Positions 26,284 through 36,887 of a DNA stretch of 64,000 nucleotides are shown here, piece by piece. The notes under the pieces are model-generated. The model was not told the DNA's origin and did not search any database. It was given only the letters and a program-made list of their open reading frames with translations. The translations under genes and the position numbers were made by a program. Source of the stretch: Actinomyces sp. (GTDB lineage: Bacteria > Actinomycetota > Actinomycetes > Actinomycetales > Actinomycetaceae); contig NZ_JAUMUL010000001.1 in NCBI RefSeq assembly GCF_030530635.1, forward strand, positions 62,001 through 126,000, written 5' to 3'. Numbering within the stretch: the first letter of the stretch is position 1; every line of letters begins with the position of its first letter.

Positions 26284-26356
26284 GCCCCGTTCGTCTAGCG
26301 GCCCAGGACACCGCCCTCTCACGGCGGCAGCACCGGTTCAAATCCGGTACGGGGTA
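26284..26356 (+). tRNA. tRNA-Glu (anticodon CUC), copy 1
   Basis: Acceptor GCCCCGT/ACGGGGT, anticodon stem CCGCC/GGCGG with loop CTCTCAC carrying CTC, T arm ACCGG-TTCAAAT-CCGGT. CCA is not encoded. Confidence 0.95.
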
Positions 26357-26389
26357 CGAGCCACGGTTCCGAATGGAGCCTGTTGGCAG

Positions 26390-26462
26390 GCCCCGTTCGT
26401 CTAGCGGCCCAGGACACCGCCCTCTCACGGCGGCAGCACCGGTTCAAATCCGGTACGGGGTA
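26390..26462 (+). tRNA. tRNA-Glu (anticodon CUC), copy 2
   Basis: Identical over all 73 bases to the copy 106 bp upstream, while the spacer sequences differ. A recent tandem duplication or gene conversion is likely. Confidence 0.95.
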
Positions 26463-26680
26463 CTTTCTTATCACTTGCCGTGGTTTGCGCCGTATTCATG
26501 TGACGTGGGAATGATTCCTGCGCATGGTGCAAGGCGTCGCTCCTCCTGTTCGTCCGGTCCCGGGAACTTCCCCGGCGGCCTCCGCCCGGGTGTTCGACCC
26601 CCGATCCGGGATCGTTTCGGCAGTCGCGAGTGACTCCCCGATGCCTCCCCTCGGCCGCGTAAGTGGCTACACTCGCCGCC

Positions 26681-28366
26681 GTGACCAACTTCCCCAAGCT
26701 CTCCGCCCCCGGCCCGCTCCCCGACGGAGCGATGCGCGTCGTCCCCCTGGGAGGCCTCGGCGAGGTCGGGCGCAACATGACCGTGTTCGAAGTCGAGGGC
26801 AAACTGCTCATCGTGGACTGCGGTGTGCTCTTCCCCGAGGAGGACCAGCCTGGCGTCGACCTCATCCTGCCCGACTTCACCTACATCGAGGACCGTCTCG
26901 ACGACGTGGTCGCGATGGTGCTCACCCACGGTCATGAGGACCACATCGGCGGCGTGCCCTACCTGCTACGACTGCGCGAAGACATCCCGCTGATCGGTTC
27001 CGACCTCACCCTCGCCTTCGTGTCCGCCAAGCTCTCCGAGCATCGCCTTCACCCGGTTATGCGTGTCGTCTCCGAGCATGAGGAGGTCTCATACGGCCCC
27101 TTCGACCTGGAGTTCGTAGCGGTCAACCACTCGATTCCGGACGCCATGGCGGTCATGATCCGCACCTCGGCGGGATCGGCGCTCATCACCGGCGACTTCA
27201 AGATCGATTCCCTGCCCATCGACGGGCGCATCACCGACCTGCGCTCCTTCGCTCGCTTCGGCGATGAGGGCGTGGACCTGTTCTGCGTCGACTCCACCAA
27301 CGCCGAGGTTCCGGGCATGATCGGGCATGAGAACCAGATCGGCCCGGTCCTGGACGGCGTCTTCGCCGAGTCCGACCAGCAGATCATCGTGGCGTCCTTC
27401 GCCAGCCATGTGCACCGGGTGCAGCAGGTGCTCGATGCCGCCGCCCTTCACGGTCGGCGGGTGGCCTTGATCGGCCGCTCCATGGTGCGCAACATGGGTA
27501 TCGCGGCGGAACGAGGTTTCCTGAAGGTCCCCGCAGGGGTACTGATCAACGCTCGGGATTTGACCTCCCTGCCGCCCGAGGAACGAGTCCTGATGGTCAC
27601 CGGCTCCCAGGGCGAGCCCATGGCGGCCCTGTCGCGCATGGCGCACGGCGAGCACCGCTCCGTCACAGTGGAACCCGGAGACACGGTCATCTTCGCCTCA
27701 TCCCTGATTCCCGGAAACGAGAACTCCGTGAACCGGGTTATCAACCAGCTCATGCGTCTGGGGGCGCGCGTGGTCCACCAGGGCAATGCCAAGGTGCACG
27801 TGTCCGGACACGCCTCCTCCGAGGAGCTGCTGCATGTGTACAACATCGTCGGCCCTCGCAACGTCATGCCGATACACGGTGAGATTCGCCACCTGGTGGC
27901 CAATGGGGCGCTAGCGGTCAAGACCGGGGTGGCTCCAAGCCGGGTGATGCTGTGCGAGGACGGCGTGGTGGTGGACCTGACCGACGGCCGGGCCCGTATC
28001 GCCGGTTCCGTCCCCTGCGGCTACGTGTACGTGGACGGCTCCTCGGTCGGCGAGATCGACGAGACCGAGCTCAAGGATCGGCGCATCCTCGCAGAGGAGG
28101 GCTTCGTCTCCGTGTATGCCGTCGTGGAGACCTCCACCGGCACCATCCTGGCCGGTCCGGATATTCAGGCCCGGGGCGTGGCCGAGGACGACTCCGTGTT
28201 CGACGAGGTCCTGCCGGACGTCACGAAGGCGCTTGCCGACGCTCTGGACAAGGGCAATGCCGACGCCCACTCCCTGCAGCAGGCCATGCGCCGCACCCTG
28301 GGTCGATGGATCGGCCGCCGCCTGCGCCGTCGTCCCATGATTGTTCCCGTGGTAATCGAAGCATGA
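26681..28366 (+). CDS. rnj: Ribonuclease J
   Basis: 561 aa metallo-beta-lactamase/beta-CASP ribonuclease with 5'-3' exo- and endonuclease activity in mRNA decay and rRNA maturation. N-terminal MRVVPLGGLGEVGRNMTVFE is diagnostic; the Zn-binding motif is LTHGHEDHIGG. Further landmarks are NHSIPDAMAV, TGDFKID, the beta-CASP SQGEPMAAL and the C-terminal HVSGHAS and MPIHGE. I prefer the GTG at 26681, seven bases after TACACT, as a leaderless start; an in-frame GTG at 26663 would overlap that -10 box. It overlaps the next gene by ATGA. Confidence 0.96.
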   Translation: MTNFPKLSAPGPLPDGAMRVVPLGGLGEVGRNMTVFEVEGKLLIVDCGVLFPEEDQPGVDLILPDFTYIEDRLDDVVAMVLTHGHEDHIGGVPYLLRLREDIPLIGSDLTLAFVSAKLSEHRLHPVMRVVSEHEEVSYGPFDLEFVAVNHSIPDAMAVMIRTSAGSALITGDFKIDSLPIDGRITDLRSFARFGDEGVDLFCVDSTNAEVPGMIGHENQIGPVLDGVFAESDQQIIVASFASHVHRVQQVLDAAALHGRRVALIGRSMVRNMGIAAERGFLKVPAGVLINARDLTSLPPEERVLMVTGSQGEPMAALSRMAHGEHRSVTVEPGDTVIFASSLIPGNENSVNRVINQLMRLGARVVHQGNAKVHVSGHASSEELLHVYNIVGPRNVMPIHGEIRHLVANGALAVKTGVAPSRVMLCEDGVVVDLTDGRARIAGSVPCGYVYVDGSSVGEIDETELKDRRILAEEGFVSVYAVVETSTGTILAGPDIQARGVAEDDSVFDEVLPDVTKALADALDKGNADAHSLQQAMRRTLGRWIGRRLRRRPMIVPVVIEA

Positions 28367-29328
28367 ACGCCCTGCGCAGCACGCTCATCAGTAAGGGGAA
28401 CGGGCACAGGGCCATGCGTCGCCCCGCCTGCTTCATCTCCACCGGATCTGTTCTGATTGACCTGCCTCTGCACGTCGAGCGAGTCCCGGCACCCGGGGGC
28501 GCCGTCACCGCCACCTCGGCAGGACCGACCGTGGGTGGCGGCTACACCGTCGTATCCGCCGTCGCCCGCCAGGGGCTGCCCGCGGCCCTTGCCGCCACCC
28601 TGGGCACCGGGCCCAACTCGGCCCAGGTGCGCGAGACCATGATGCACGACGGTGTCGAGTTGCTCGTGGAAGAACTGGTCGGTGACATCGGCACTTGCAC
28701 GACCCTGATTGAGCCCAGTGGGCGACGCACCTTCATCACCACCGAGGGTGTGGAGGCCGAGCCCCAGTTGGAGGATCTCCAACGGCTGGAACTTCAGGCG
28801 GGAGACTGGGTCTACGCCACTGGTTACGACCTGGTGCACCGCTCCAGCCGCGATGTGTTGGCCTCCTGGTTGTTGCGGCTGCCCGACGGCGTGGGGCTGG
28901 TCGTCGACCTGGGGCCGGTGCAGCCGGAGATCCCCGACCATGTGCTGCTGCCCATCCTGCGCCGCACCACACTGCTTACGGGCAACCACTTCGAGATCAC
29001 CCAGCTGACCGCCCGGCTGGGCAGCCCCGAGGCACTGCGCCGCGACTGCCCCGACGGCCTGCTGGTGCGCCGCACCGGCGTGCACGGCTGTGTCATGTGG
29101 CCCGTCGGCGGCGATCGCATTGAAGTGCCCGGCTTCGCCCGCGATGTGGTGGACACCACCGGCGCCGGCGATACCCACACCGGTGTGCTGGTGGTCGGAC
29201 TCATGGACGGGCTTGATGTCGTTGCCGCGGCGCGCCGCGCCAACGCCGCCGCCGCGGAGGCCGTCAGTCGAATCGGACCGGCGCGCGCTCCTCGGCGAGA
29301 CGAGATAGACGCGTTCCTGAGTGAGTGA
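28363..29328 (+). CDS. PfkB-family carbohydrate kinase
   Basis: 321 aa ribokinase-like enzyme. The N-terminal glycine pair is in GGGYTVVSAVARQG and the C-terminal PfkB signature is DVVDTTGAGDTHTGVLV, with the catalytic Asp in GAGD. ATP transfer to a sugar or nucleoside hydroxyl is expected; the substrate is unknown. The start overlaps the RNase J stop (ATGA), so translation is coupled although no functional link is evident. Confidence 0.88.
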   Translation: MNALRSTLISKGNGHRAMRRPACFISTGSVLIDLPLHVERVPAPGGAVTATSAGPTVGGGYTVVSAVARQGLPAALAATLGTGPNSAQVRETMMHDGVELLVEELVGDIGTCTTLIEPSGRRTFITTEGVEAEPQLEDLQRLELQAGDWVYATGYDLVHRSSRDVLASWLLRLPDGVGLVVDLGPVQPEIPDHVLLPILRRTTLLTGNHFEITQLTARLGSPEALRRDCPDGLLVRRTGVHGCVMWPVGGDRIEVPGFARDVVDTTGAGDTHTGVLVVGLMDGLDVVAAARRANAAAAEAVSRIGPARAPRRDEIDAFLSE

Positions 29329-29382
29329 TTCGGCGTGGCAGGCCCGCCGTCCCGTGGGCACACGGGTAGCGTTGCAAGCATC

Positions 29383-32100
29383 ATGGCCAACCCTCGCACC
29401 AAGACCTCGCCGTCCCCCTCCCGACCCTCCGGTGGACGCTACCGCCGCACCGGCTGGGCCTTCGTCGTGCTGGCACTCGCAGTAGTGATCGGCCTGCGCG
29501 AGTGGTTCGGCATCTCCGGCGCCGCCGGCGGCGTGCTGCATCACATCGCCGCCGGCCCCCTCGGGGTGCTCGGCATAGCCGTGCCCCTGCTGTTAGCGGC
29601 CCTGGGCGTGGCGATGTTGCGTGCCCACACCTTCTCCGGCACTCCGGTACGTGTGGGAGTCGGCTGCCTGGGAGTGCTCACCGGGGTGGCCGGCATCATC
29701 CACGTCAGCTCCGGCAACCCCTCCCTCGACTACGGGATCGCTCCTCTGGAGGAGGCCGGTGGACTGCTGGGATGGGTGGTCGGCTACCCCCTGGCGACCC
29801 TGTTCAGCGCGGTGGGCGCCGTCATTCTGTTCATCCTGCTGATCGCCTTCTCCGCACTGGTCGTCTCCGGCAAGACGGTGGCCGAGATTCGCGAGCTCCT
29901 GGCCGAGCGCCGCGGGGCCGGGGACGATGACGCCGCCCCGAACCTCGCCACCCGCACCCTGGGGCGCGTGCGCCGTGCCGTGGCCGGAACGGATGACGCC
30001 CCCACTGTCCGTCTGGAGGCCTACGACGGCGACGAGCCCTTCCGCACCGCCCTCGAGACCGATAAGCGCCCCCGGGGCAGCGGCCGTCGCAAGCGGACCC
30101 GGAACCACGCCGAACCCACTCCCAGTGACGCGGTTACGAGCGTGCTCCCGGACCCGCAGGTCGACGTCCCCCTCGACGCCGACGCGCAGGCCGCCCCCGC
30201 ACGACGTCCCAAGACCTCCAAGACGTCCAATGCCACCAAGGCCGCGAAGGCCGCGGGCAGGGGCAAGTCGTCGCCGACGCCGGGTGACGCGGCGGCGCCC
30301 GCCACTCGCGCGGAGCCCGACGCCGCCACCGAGGAGACTCCCGTCGTCGCGGACGAGCAGGACTTCGCCGACGCCATCGCCTTGGCGCAGATGGAACTGC
30401 CCGACGGGTCCACTTACCGGCTGCCCGAGGAATCGCTGCTGGAGCCCGGCCACGGTCATGCCACCCGCACTGACGCAAACGACGCCATCGTTAACCGGCT
30501 TCAGGACGTGTTCACCGAGTTCGGTGTGGATGCCACCGTCACCGGCTACACGCGCGGTCCCCAGGTCACCCGCTACGAGGTGCACCTGGGTCGCGGGGTG
30601 AACGTGTCCCGGGTGACCGGCCAGGCCAAGAACATCGCCTACGCGGTGGGCTCGGATGAGATCCGCCTGCTCACCCCGATCCCCGGCAAGAGCGCCATCG
30701 GCGTGGAGATCCCCAACTCCGACCGGGAGATGGTCAAGCTCGGTGACGTGCTGCGTTCCCAGGCCGCCAAGAAGCAGGCCCACCCGCTGGTGGTGGGTCT
30801 GGGCAAGGACGTCGAGGGCGACTACGTGGTCACTAACCTGGCCAAGACGCCCCACCTGCTGGTCGCCGGCCAGACCGGCTCCGGAAAGTCCTCCTTCGTC
30901 AACTCCATGATCACCTCCATCATGATGCGGGCCACGCCCGAGGAGGTCCGCATGGTGCTGGTGGACCCCAAACGGGTGGAACTGACCATCTACGAGGGCA
31001 TTCCACACCTGATCACCCCCATCATCACCTCCCCGAAGAAGGCCGCCGAGGCCCTGGAATGGGTGGTGCGGGAGATGGACGCCCGCTACGACGACCTGGC
31101 CTCCTTCGGTTTCAAACACATCGACGACTTCAACAGGGCGGTGCGTGCCGGCGAGGTGCAGCCCCTGCCCGGATCCCAACGCGTGATCGCCCCATACCCC
31201 TACCTGTTGGTGGTGGTCGATGAGCTGGCGGACCTGATGATGACCGCGCCCAAGGACGTCGAGGCCTCCATTCAGCGCATCACCCAGCTGGCCCGCGCAG
31301 CCGGCATCCATCTGGTGCTCGCCACGCAGCGGCCGGTCGCGCAGGTGGTGACTGGGCTGATCAAGTCCAACGTGCCCTCCCGGCTGGCCTTCGCCACCGC
31401 CTCGCAGCTGGACTCGCGCGTCATCCTCGACCAGAACGGCGCTGAGACTCTCACCGGCCAGGGAGACGCCCTCTACCTGGGCCCCGGTGCCTCCGCCCCC
31501 GTGCGCGTGCAGGGCTCCTGGGTCACGGAGTCTGAAATCCGTGCCGTCGTCGACCACGTCAAGGGCCAGCTGCAGCCCGACTACCGCGAGGACGTGATCG
31601 TCCCGGAGGTCAAGAAGCAGATTGATGAGGAGATCGGCGACGACATGGACCTGCTGCTGCAGGCCGCCGAACTGATCATCACCAGCCAGTTCGGCTCCAC
31701 CTCCATGCTCCAGCGCAAGCTGCGGGTCGGCTTTGCCAAGGCGGGCCGGCTCATGGACCTGCTCGAGACCCGGGAGGTCGTCGGCCCCTCTGAGGGGTCC
31801 AAGGCCCGTGAGGTGCTGGTTCAGCCGGAGCAGCTGGAGGAGACCCTCGCCTGGATCAAGGGCGAGGGATCAGCCCCCGGTGCTGAGGATGCCGACGCCG
31901 AGCCTGACGAGGGCGGCGTGGACGACACCGCTGCGTCCACGGCCGACGCCGTCGCCACGACCACGCTCACCGACCGCTACGGCAACGACCCGTTGGAGGC
32001 GGAGCGGGGCTCGGGAGAGTCGGAGTCCTGGGATGATCTGGCCGCCGAGGAGGACTCCGAGGATGCCTGGAGCCTGACCGGCCGCGGCGCCTCTTGGTGA
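29383..32100 (+). CDS. ftsK: DNA translocase FtsK/SpoIIIE
   Basis: 905 aa. The N-terminus has about four membrane segments (residues 25–175: [33 protein letters not shown] and others). A charged, low-complexity linker spans about 185–330. The RecA-like motor has Walker [14 protein letters not shown], Walker [17 protein letters not shown] and ATQRPV. The C-terminus carries the winged-helix gamma domain that reads KOPS-like DNA signals ([31 protein letters not shown]). It pumps chromosomal DNA at the division septum. The ATG at 29383 follows TAGCGT by 10 bases. Confidence 0.96.
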   Translation: MANPRTKTSPSPSRPSGGRYRRTGWAFVVLALAVVIGLREWFGISGAAGGVLHHIAAGPLGVLGIAVPLLLAALGVAMLRAHTFSGTPVRVGVGCLGVLTGVAGIIHVSSGNPSLDYGIAPLEEAGGLLGWVVGYPLATLFSAVGAVILFILLIAFSALVVSGKTVAEIRELLAERRGAGDDDAAPNLATRTLGRVRRAVAGTDDAPTVRLEAYDGDEPFRTALETDKRPRGSGRRKRTRNHAEPTPSDAVTSVLPDPQVDVPLDADAQAAPARRPKTSKTSNATKAAKAAGRGKSSPTPGDAAAPATRAEPDAATEETPVVADEQDFADAIALAQMELPDGSTYRLPEESLLEPGHGHATRTDANDAIVNRLQDVFTEFGVDATVTGYTRGPQVTRYEVHLGRGVNVSRVTGQAKNIAYAVGSDEIRLLTPIPGKSAIGVEIPNSDREMVKLGDVLRSQAAKKQAHPLVVGLGKDVEGDYVVTNLAKTPHLLVAGQTGSGKSSFVNSMITSIMMRATPEEVRMVLVDPKRVELTIYEGIPHLITPIITSPKKAAEALEWVVREMDARYDDLASFGFKHIDDFNRAVRAGEVQPLPGSQRVIAPYPYLLVVVDELADLMMTAPKDVEASIQRITQLARAAGIHLVLATQRPVAQVVTGLIKSNVPSRLAFATASQLDSRVILDQNGAETLTGQGDALYLGPGASAPVRVQGSWVTESEIRAVVDHVKGQLQPDYREDVIVPEVKKQIDEEIGDDMDLLLQAAELIITSQFGSTSMLQRKLRVGFAKAGRLMDLLETREVVGPSEGSKAREVLVQPEQLEETLAWIKGEGSAPGAEDADAEPDEGGVDDTAASTADAVATTTLTDRYGNDPLEAERGSGESESWDDLAAEEDSEDAWSLTGRGASW

Positions 32101-32184
32101 GATGCCGTGCGCGTCGTACCCGGCGCAGGGTCTTGGTGTAGCACGTGCTGCATGAGCGGGCTCAGGCGAAGTAGGCTTGCCGTG

Positions 32185-32790
32185 ATGACTGCGAAGACTC
32201 CCATTGCGCAGGAGCGAAGTGCTCCGCTGCTCAACGTTGCCAACGCGTTGACGGTGCTGAGGCTCATACTGGTGCCCGTCTTCATCTGGCTGATGCTCCA
32301 GAGCGGTGAGCCGGTGCGTCTGGGCGCCACAGTCGTTTTCATCGTGGCGGCCATAACGGACAAGTTGGATGGACAGCTGGCCCGCTCCCTGGGCTTGATC
32401 ACCAGTTTCGGTAAGATCGCAGACCCCATCGCCGACAAGGCGCTGACACTGTCCGCCTTCGTACTGCTGTCCTTGGACGGCCACTTGTGGTGGTGGGTGA
32501 CGATCACCATTATCGTGCGGGAACTGGGCATCACGGTGCTGCGTTTCTTCATGCTGCGCCGCGCCGTCATGGCCGCCTCCCGGGGTGGCAAGCTCAAGAC
32601 GGTGCTGCAGATGACGGGGATTATCGGTCTGCTCGTGCCCTGGGCGCTGTTCCTGCCGGAGCCGGCGGTCGCCGTGCTCATGATGATCGCCTACGCAGCC
32701 ATTGGAGCCGCCCTGGTGGTCACCGTCGTCACCGGGGTGGACTACGTGCTCCAAGCACGGCGGATCGCACGCACTAAGGAGACTGCATGA
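32185..32790 (+). CDS. pgsA: CDP-diacylglycerol–glycerol-3-phosphate 3-phosphatidyltransferase
   Basis: 201 aa integral membrane enzyme of phosphatidylglycerol synthesis. The CDP-alcohol phosphotransferase motif is intact: DGQLARSLGLITSFGKIADP followed by IADK, that is DG-x2-AR-x8-G-x3-D-x3-D. Several hydrophobic helices follow. TAGGCT seven bases before the ATG suggests a leaderless mRNA. It overlaps cinA by four bases, the common actinobacterial pgsA–cinA pair upstream of recA. Confidence 0.94.
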   Translation: MTAKTPIAQERSAPLLNVANALTVLRLILVPVFIWLMLQSGEPVRLGATVVFIVAAITDKLDGQLARSLGLITSFGKIADPIADKALTLSAFVLLSLDGHLWWWVTITIIVRELGITVLRFFMLRRAVMAASRGGKLKTVLQMTGIIGLLVPWALFLPEPAVAVLMMIAYAAIGAALVVTVVTGVDYVLQARRIARTKETA

Positions 32791-33359
32791 CGGCATCGGC
32801 GGAGCAGGTCGGGGCCAGGCCGTCCGCGTCGGACGTCGGCCGCAACACACTGGTGGAGGCAGCCCGTTTCCTGCTGGCCAAGGCGGAGGAGAGGAACCTC
32901 ACTCTGGCGGTGGCCGAGTCTCTCACCGGCGGTGAGGTCGCCTCCACGCTGGTAAGCGTGCCCGGGGCATCCGCCGTCGTCGTTGGCGCAGTGGTGGCCT
33001 ACGCCACCCGTGTCAAGAAGCAGGTGCTCGGCGTCGACTCGGAGTGTCTGGACGCAACCGGCCCGGTCGACGGCGAAGTCGCCAAGCAGATGGCGGCAGG
33101 TGTGGTCCGGCTCATGGATGCGGACCTGGGGCTGGCGACTACCGGAGTGGCCGGTCCGGGTGCGGCCGACGGGCATCAGGCCGGCACCGTGCACGTGGCC
33201 GTTGCCTCCCCCTGGGGGACACTGGCCCGTGAACTGCACCTGTCCGGGGACCGGGATGCCGTGCGTGACGGCGCCACTACGGCGGTGCTGGCTCTCGCCG
33301 GTGCCCTGCTTGAGGCCGTACCGGGGCCTGGGGCGGACCCTGAGGCGGGCTCAGAATGA
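32787..33359 (+). CDS. cinA: CinA-family nicotinamide-nucleotide amidohydrolase
   Basis: 190 aa, corresponding only to the C-terminal CinA (PncC-like) domain, which deamidates NMN to nicotinate mononucleotide in pyridine nucleotide salvage. The motif LAVAESLTGGEVASTLVSVPGAS holds the catalytic Ser, and TGVAGPGAADG is the second signature. The start overlaps pgsA (ATGA). Confidence 0.92.
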   Translation: MTASAEQVGARPSASDVGRNTLVEAARFLLAKAEERNLTLAVAESLTGGEVASTLVSVPGASAVVVGAVVAYATRVKKQVLGVDSECLDATGPVDGEVAKQMAAGVVRLMDADLGLATTGVAGPGAADGHQAGTVHVAVASPWGTLARELHLSGDRDAVRDGATTAVLALAGALLEAVPGPGADPEAGSE

Positions 33360-33511
33360 CGTCGGCGGCGACCTGAATTGTCGACTTGGGAGATCCCGAC
33401 GCGACCTCCAGGTTACTTCCAGACTTCTCCGCAAAGATCTGAACAGTGCCGCCGGTGGAGGTTCTGCCGGCGGCGGGAATGAAACCGCCGGATGAATGGT
33501 TGTGCCACACG

Positions 33512-33937
33512 ATGAACAACGTGACTCACCCCCGCACTACCCGCCCTGCGCGCCCGGTTGGACGTGCACCGATGCGGCAAGCCTCCGCGGCGGGGCAGGG
33601 CGCCGTCGTGGAGGCCAGGGCGAACAAGCATGAGAACATCCTCCTGCGTCGCGAGATCGGCGAGGTGCTTCGTTCGGTGCGTCAGCACCAGGGGCGCACC
33701 CTGCGTGAGGTCTCCGGTCAGGCCAGGGTCTCCCTCGGCTACCTCTCGGAGGTTGAACGTGGTCAGAAGGAGGCCTCCTCCGAACTGCTGGCCTCCATCT
33801 GTCAGGCACTCGACGCCCCCTTGTCGGCGGTACTGCGCGAAGTCTCTGATCGCATTGCCGTTGCTGAGGGTGTGGCCGTGCCCGATACGATCCCGGACGA
33901 GCTCGTCCGCCAGCAGCAGGGCTTGACTCTCCGCTGA
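33512..33937 (+). CDS. clgR: ClgR-like XRE-family regulator
   Basis: About 141 aa; the start is uncertain (33512 or 33572). The helix-turn-helix region [56 protein letters not shown] matches the actinobacterial ClgR family. ClgR activates Clp protease and other stress genes in Corynebacterium, Streptomyces and Mycobacterium. Its position between cinA and recA is also typical. A C-terminal tail ending LTLR is hydrophobic; in ClgR proteins the C-terminus is a Clp degradation tag, so similar turnover is plausible. No clear ClgR operator was found near clpX in this window. Confidence 0.82.
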   Translation: MNNVTHPRTTRPARPVGRAPMRQASAAGQGAVVEARANKHENILLRREIGEVLRSVRQHQGRTLREVSGQARVSLGYLSEVERGQKEASSELLASICQALDAPLSAVLREVSDRIAVAEGVAVPDTIPDELVRQQQGLTLR

Positions 33938-34182
33938 GACACGGCGCTGGCACTGCTCCTGCCTTTGAATCGAACGCTTCCTAATCGTGCCCGGATGTCG
34001 ACCGCCCCGGTGGCCGACATCCGGGCACGGTTGTGCCGCGGAGGGGAGCGGAGCCATACTTCCCGACCGCACGCACCGGCCGGACCGGTTCCAGGACGTG
34101 CGCCCGAGGTCACGTCGGAGCGTCCGCGTCACGCCGGCGGCTCAAGCGTCCTCTGCCGTCTGTTACTACCGTGAGGATTCTC

Positions 34183-34419
34183 ATGAAGCACTCGGAGTTT
34201 TGGCGCGCCGTCGACACGGTGTTCGGCTCCACCTACGGCCGCTCGTTGGCGCAGGATCTGGTCCTTACCGGCATTGGTCGCACCAGTGTCGAGGCATTGG
34301 ACGCGGGCGTGCCGCCGCGTGAGGTTTGGCATGCCCTGTGTGATGACACCGACCGCAGTGAAGCGGACCGCTGGGTGTTCCGCGATGACCTGCGCGGGCG
34401 CCGTCGCGACACGCGTTGA
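34183..34419 (+). CDS. DUF3046 small protein
   Basis: 78 aa: MKHSEFWRAVDTVFGSTYG at the start, then LAQDLVLTGI and GVPPREVWHALCDD. This matches DUF3046, found almost only next to recA in actinobacteria. The start at 34183 has GAGG six bases upstream. Function is unknown; the constant linkage to recA suggests a DNA-repair association. Confidence 0.85.
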   Translation: MKHSEFWRAVDTVFGSTYGRSLAQDLVLTGIGRTSVEALDAGVPPREVWHALCDDTDRSEADRWVFRDDLRGRRRDTR

Positions 34420-34433
34420 ACACCGCTCGCATT

Positions 34434-34447
34434 CGAACAGTTGTTCG
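34434..34447. promoter_or_regulatory. LexA (SOS) box upstream of recA
   Basis: CGAAC-AGTT-GTTCG is a perfect palindrome matching the actinobacterial LexA site (CGAAC-N4-GTTCG). It lies 178 bp before the recA start and directly before a TACTGT -10-like hexamer (34450–34455), so LexA would block that promoter until DNA damage. Confidence 0.88.
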
Positions 34448-34625
34448 CCTACTGTGGTCCACAGGCGACGCTCGTGCACCCCTCATCCACAGGGATGGTC
34501 AAGGGATCGTGAAACATGTCAGTGGTCCGGCATAACGTCGCTCGTGAGCCCCGGAGAGGGACGCTCACTACAGGACCAGCCGTATCCACCGCGGCGGCGA
34601 GCCGCATGAGAACAGAGGAACAACA

Positions 34626-35801
34626 ATGCCCACCGCAACCCAGACGCAGGACCGTTCCAAGGCCCTGGCCACCGCTCTCGCCCAGATCGACAAGTCCTTC
34701 GGCAAGGGTTCGGTCATGCGGCTCGGCGAGGATGTCAGACCGCCTGTCTCGGTCATTCCCACCGGCTCCGTTGCGCTCGACGTCGCCCTCGGGGTGGGCG
34801 GCCTGCCCCGCGGCCGCATCGTGGAGATCTACGGGCCCGAGTCCTCCGGCAAGACCACGGTTGCCCTGCATGCGGTCGCCAGTGCTCAGAAGGCCGGTGG
34901 CAATGCCGCCTTCATCGATGCCGAACATGCCCTCGACCCTGTCTACGCCAAGGCCCTGGGGGTGGACACCGACAATCTGCTGGTCTCCCAGCCGGATACC
35001 GGAGAGCAGGCCCTGGAGATCGCCGACATGCTCATCCGCTCCGGTGGGCTGGACATCATCGTTATTGACTCCGTTGCGGCCCTCGTGCCTAAGGCGGAGA
35101 TCGAAGGGGAGATGGGAGATTCGCACGTCGGTCTGCAGGCCCGGCTGATGAGTCAGGCGTTGCGCAAGATCACCGGCGCACTGTCCTCAACCGGCACCAC
35201 CGCCATCTTCATCAACCAACTGCGCGAGAAGATCGGCGTCTTCTTCGGCAATCCCGAGACCACCACCGGCGGCAAGGCTCTGAAGTTCTATGCATCGGTG
35301 CGCATTGACGTGCGTCGGATCCAGACCCTCAAGGACGGCGATCAGCCGGTCGGCAACCGCACCCGCGCCAAGGTCGTCAAGAACAAGATGGCTCCTCCCT
35401 TCAAGCAGGCCGAGTTCGACATCCTGTACGGCCGCGGGATCTCCCGCGAGGGGGGCATTATCGATCTGGGCGTGGAGAACGGCATTGTGCGCAAGTCCGG
35501 CGCCTGGTTCACCTACGGCACCGACCAGCTCGGTCAGGGCAAGGAGAACGCCCGGGCGTTCCTCAAGGACAACCCCGAGCTGGCTGATGAGATCGAGCAC
35601 AAGATTCTGGCCGCCCTCGGCATCGGCGAACCCGGTCGCGAGGCCCGTGAGGCCGCGGCGGACAAGGCCGCGGCGGAGAAGGCCGCCCGCCCCACACCGG
35701 TGAAGGGCTCTGCCGCGTCCAAGACCGGTGGACGTAAGAAGAAGGCCCCAGCGGCTGAGGAGGCCGATGCGATGTTCGGTGAGGATGCCGGCGGTTTCTG
35801 A
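34626..35801 (+). CDS. recA: RecA recombinase
   Basis: 391 aa. Catalyses strand exchange and stimulates LexA self-cleavage. Walker A is GPESSGKTT (about 68–76), preceded by the conserved SLALD-like stretch [23 protein letters not shown]. It also has [22 protein letters not shown] and [11 protein letters not shown]. The C-terminal tail is acidic, as usual. GAGGAAC lies ahead of the ATG. Its promoter carries the LexA box at 34434, and recX overlaps its stop. Confidence 0.98.
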   Translation: MPTATQTQDRSKALATALAQIDKSFGKGSVMRLGEDVRPPVSVIPTGSVALDVALGVGGLPRGRIVEIYGPESSGKTTVALHAVASAQKAGGNAAFIDAEHALDPVYAKALGVDTDNLLVSQPDTGEQALEIADMLIRSGGLDIIVIDSVAALVPKAEIEGEMGDSHVGLQARLMSQALRKITGALSSTGTTAIFINQLREKIGVFFGNPETTTGGKALKFYASVRIDVRRIQTLKDGDQPVGNRTRAKVVKNKMAPPFKQAEFDILYGRGISREGGIIDLGVENGIVRKSGAWFTYGTDQLGQGKENARAFLKDNPELADEIEHKILAALGIGEPGREAREAAADKAAAEKAARPTPVKGSAASKTGGRKKKAPAAEEADAMFGEDAGGF

Positions 35802-36355
35802 TGCCCTGGCTGACCCCTGACGCTCACACCGAGCAGGTTGAGGCGGCCCGAGACGTCGTGCTGCGCCGCCTCGACCGCTCCGCTGCTCCGCGCGCTGCGC
35901 TGGCGCACTTGCTGGAGCGCAAGGAGGTCGATCCGGCTGTCGCCCGGGAGGTCCTGGATCGCCTGGAAGCGGCGGGAGTGATAGACGACGCCGCTTACGC
36001 CGCCCGCCTGGCGCGCACCCGCTTCGCAGAGAAGGGAGCTGCCCGGCGAGCCATTGCGGATGAACTGCGCCGTAAGGGTCTGGGTGAAGAGCACATCCGG
36101 GCCGCGCTGGCGCAGATCGACGGAGAGGACGAGGAGACTGCCGCCTTGGCGCTGGCCCGTAAACGTCTGGCGGTCGGCCGGGGGCTGGAGACGGCTGTGC
36201 GCCGTCGGCGGGCCTTGGCTGCGCTGGGCCGCAAGGGATACTCCGCCGGTGTCGCCGCCCGCGCCGTCGATCGGGCGCTGGCGGAGGAGGACGTCGGCAA
36301 CGCCCTTGTCGGCGGGGCTGCGGAGGCTGCGTCGGCAAATGACTGGGGCGCTTAG
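35801..36355 (+). CDS. recX: RecX, regulator of RecA
   Basis: 184 aa, overlapping the recA stop by one base (TGATG). It contains the three-helix repeats typical of RecX: RRLDRSAAPRAALAHLLERK, then GVIDDAAYAARLARTRFAEKG…IADELRRKGLGEEHIRAAL, and a third repeat to the end. RecX binds RecA filaments and inhibits them. Coupled expression keeps the two in proportion. Confidence 0.92.
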   Translation: MPWLTPDAHTEQVEAARDVVLRRLDRSAAPRAALAHLLERKEVDPAVAREVLDRLEAAGVIDDAAYAARLARTRFAEKGAARRAIADELRRKGLGEEHIRAALAQIDGEDEETAALALARKRLAVGRGLETAVRRRRALAALGRKGYSAGVAARAVDRALAEEDVGNALVGGAAEAASANDWGA

Positions 36356-36435
36356 CCCGCTCGGTTGTCGCTGAAGCGGCTAGTCGGGCCGGAGAGTCGG
36401 CGGTCGGGTGAGCTGAAGCGCCTGCGCGCCTGGCC

Positions 36436-36669
36436 TCAGTCCTGTGGGATCAGCAGGTCGCGATAGTCGTATACGTCAACTTGGAGCTGAGTAGCAGGCT
36501 GTCGGCTTAAGAACTCGCCGGCGATTCTCACATCGGTGGTGAGCAGCTCTGCAGAGCCGAGTTGAACGATGTTGTTGCTGTCGTCCTGCTTGTTGGTGAC
36601 GGCGGACAGCGGTGTGCCGTGCCACTGGGAGATGTCGCTGAGCGAGAACTCTCCCTCCGCCGAGCTCAT
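36436..36669 (-). CDS. Doubtful small ORF (77 aa)
   Basis: Minus-strand frame beginning MSSAEGEFSLSDISQWHG and ending DVYDYRDLLIPQD. Unlike shadow frames, its amino-acid composition is ordinary (not Arg/Pro/Ala-dominated). However, it has no ribosome binding site and no family I recognise. It may be a remnant of a larger gene or an orphan. The surrounding 556 bp between recX and ndh hold no other gene. Confidence 0.35.
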   Translation of the reverse strand: MSSAEGEFSLSDISQWHGTPLSAVTNKQDDSNNIVQLGSAELLTTDVRIAGEFLSRQPATQLQVDVYDYRDLLIPQD

Positions 36670-36887
36670 CGGGGCGGAGCGTGTCTGGTTCGGCTTTAAG
36701 GCTGAGCGTGGTGGCGGTTAAACCTGACGCGCCGAGGTCTTGGCCCGCCAGCGGGGTCTGCGTGCCGTAGGTGGAGCGGCTGGCTGAGGCTTCGGCCTCT
36801 GAGGTCGTGGGGGAGGTGTTGCCTCTAAGGCGGTGGGGGTGTGAGGCGAATCATCGGAAATGATTCCCACGCCGCTTCCTCCTTACA

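Noticed and set aside
29593..31557. 654-codon minus-strand frame opposite ftsK
   Set aside because: No recognisable motif, His/Gly-rich, fully opposite a well-supported ftsK gene.
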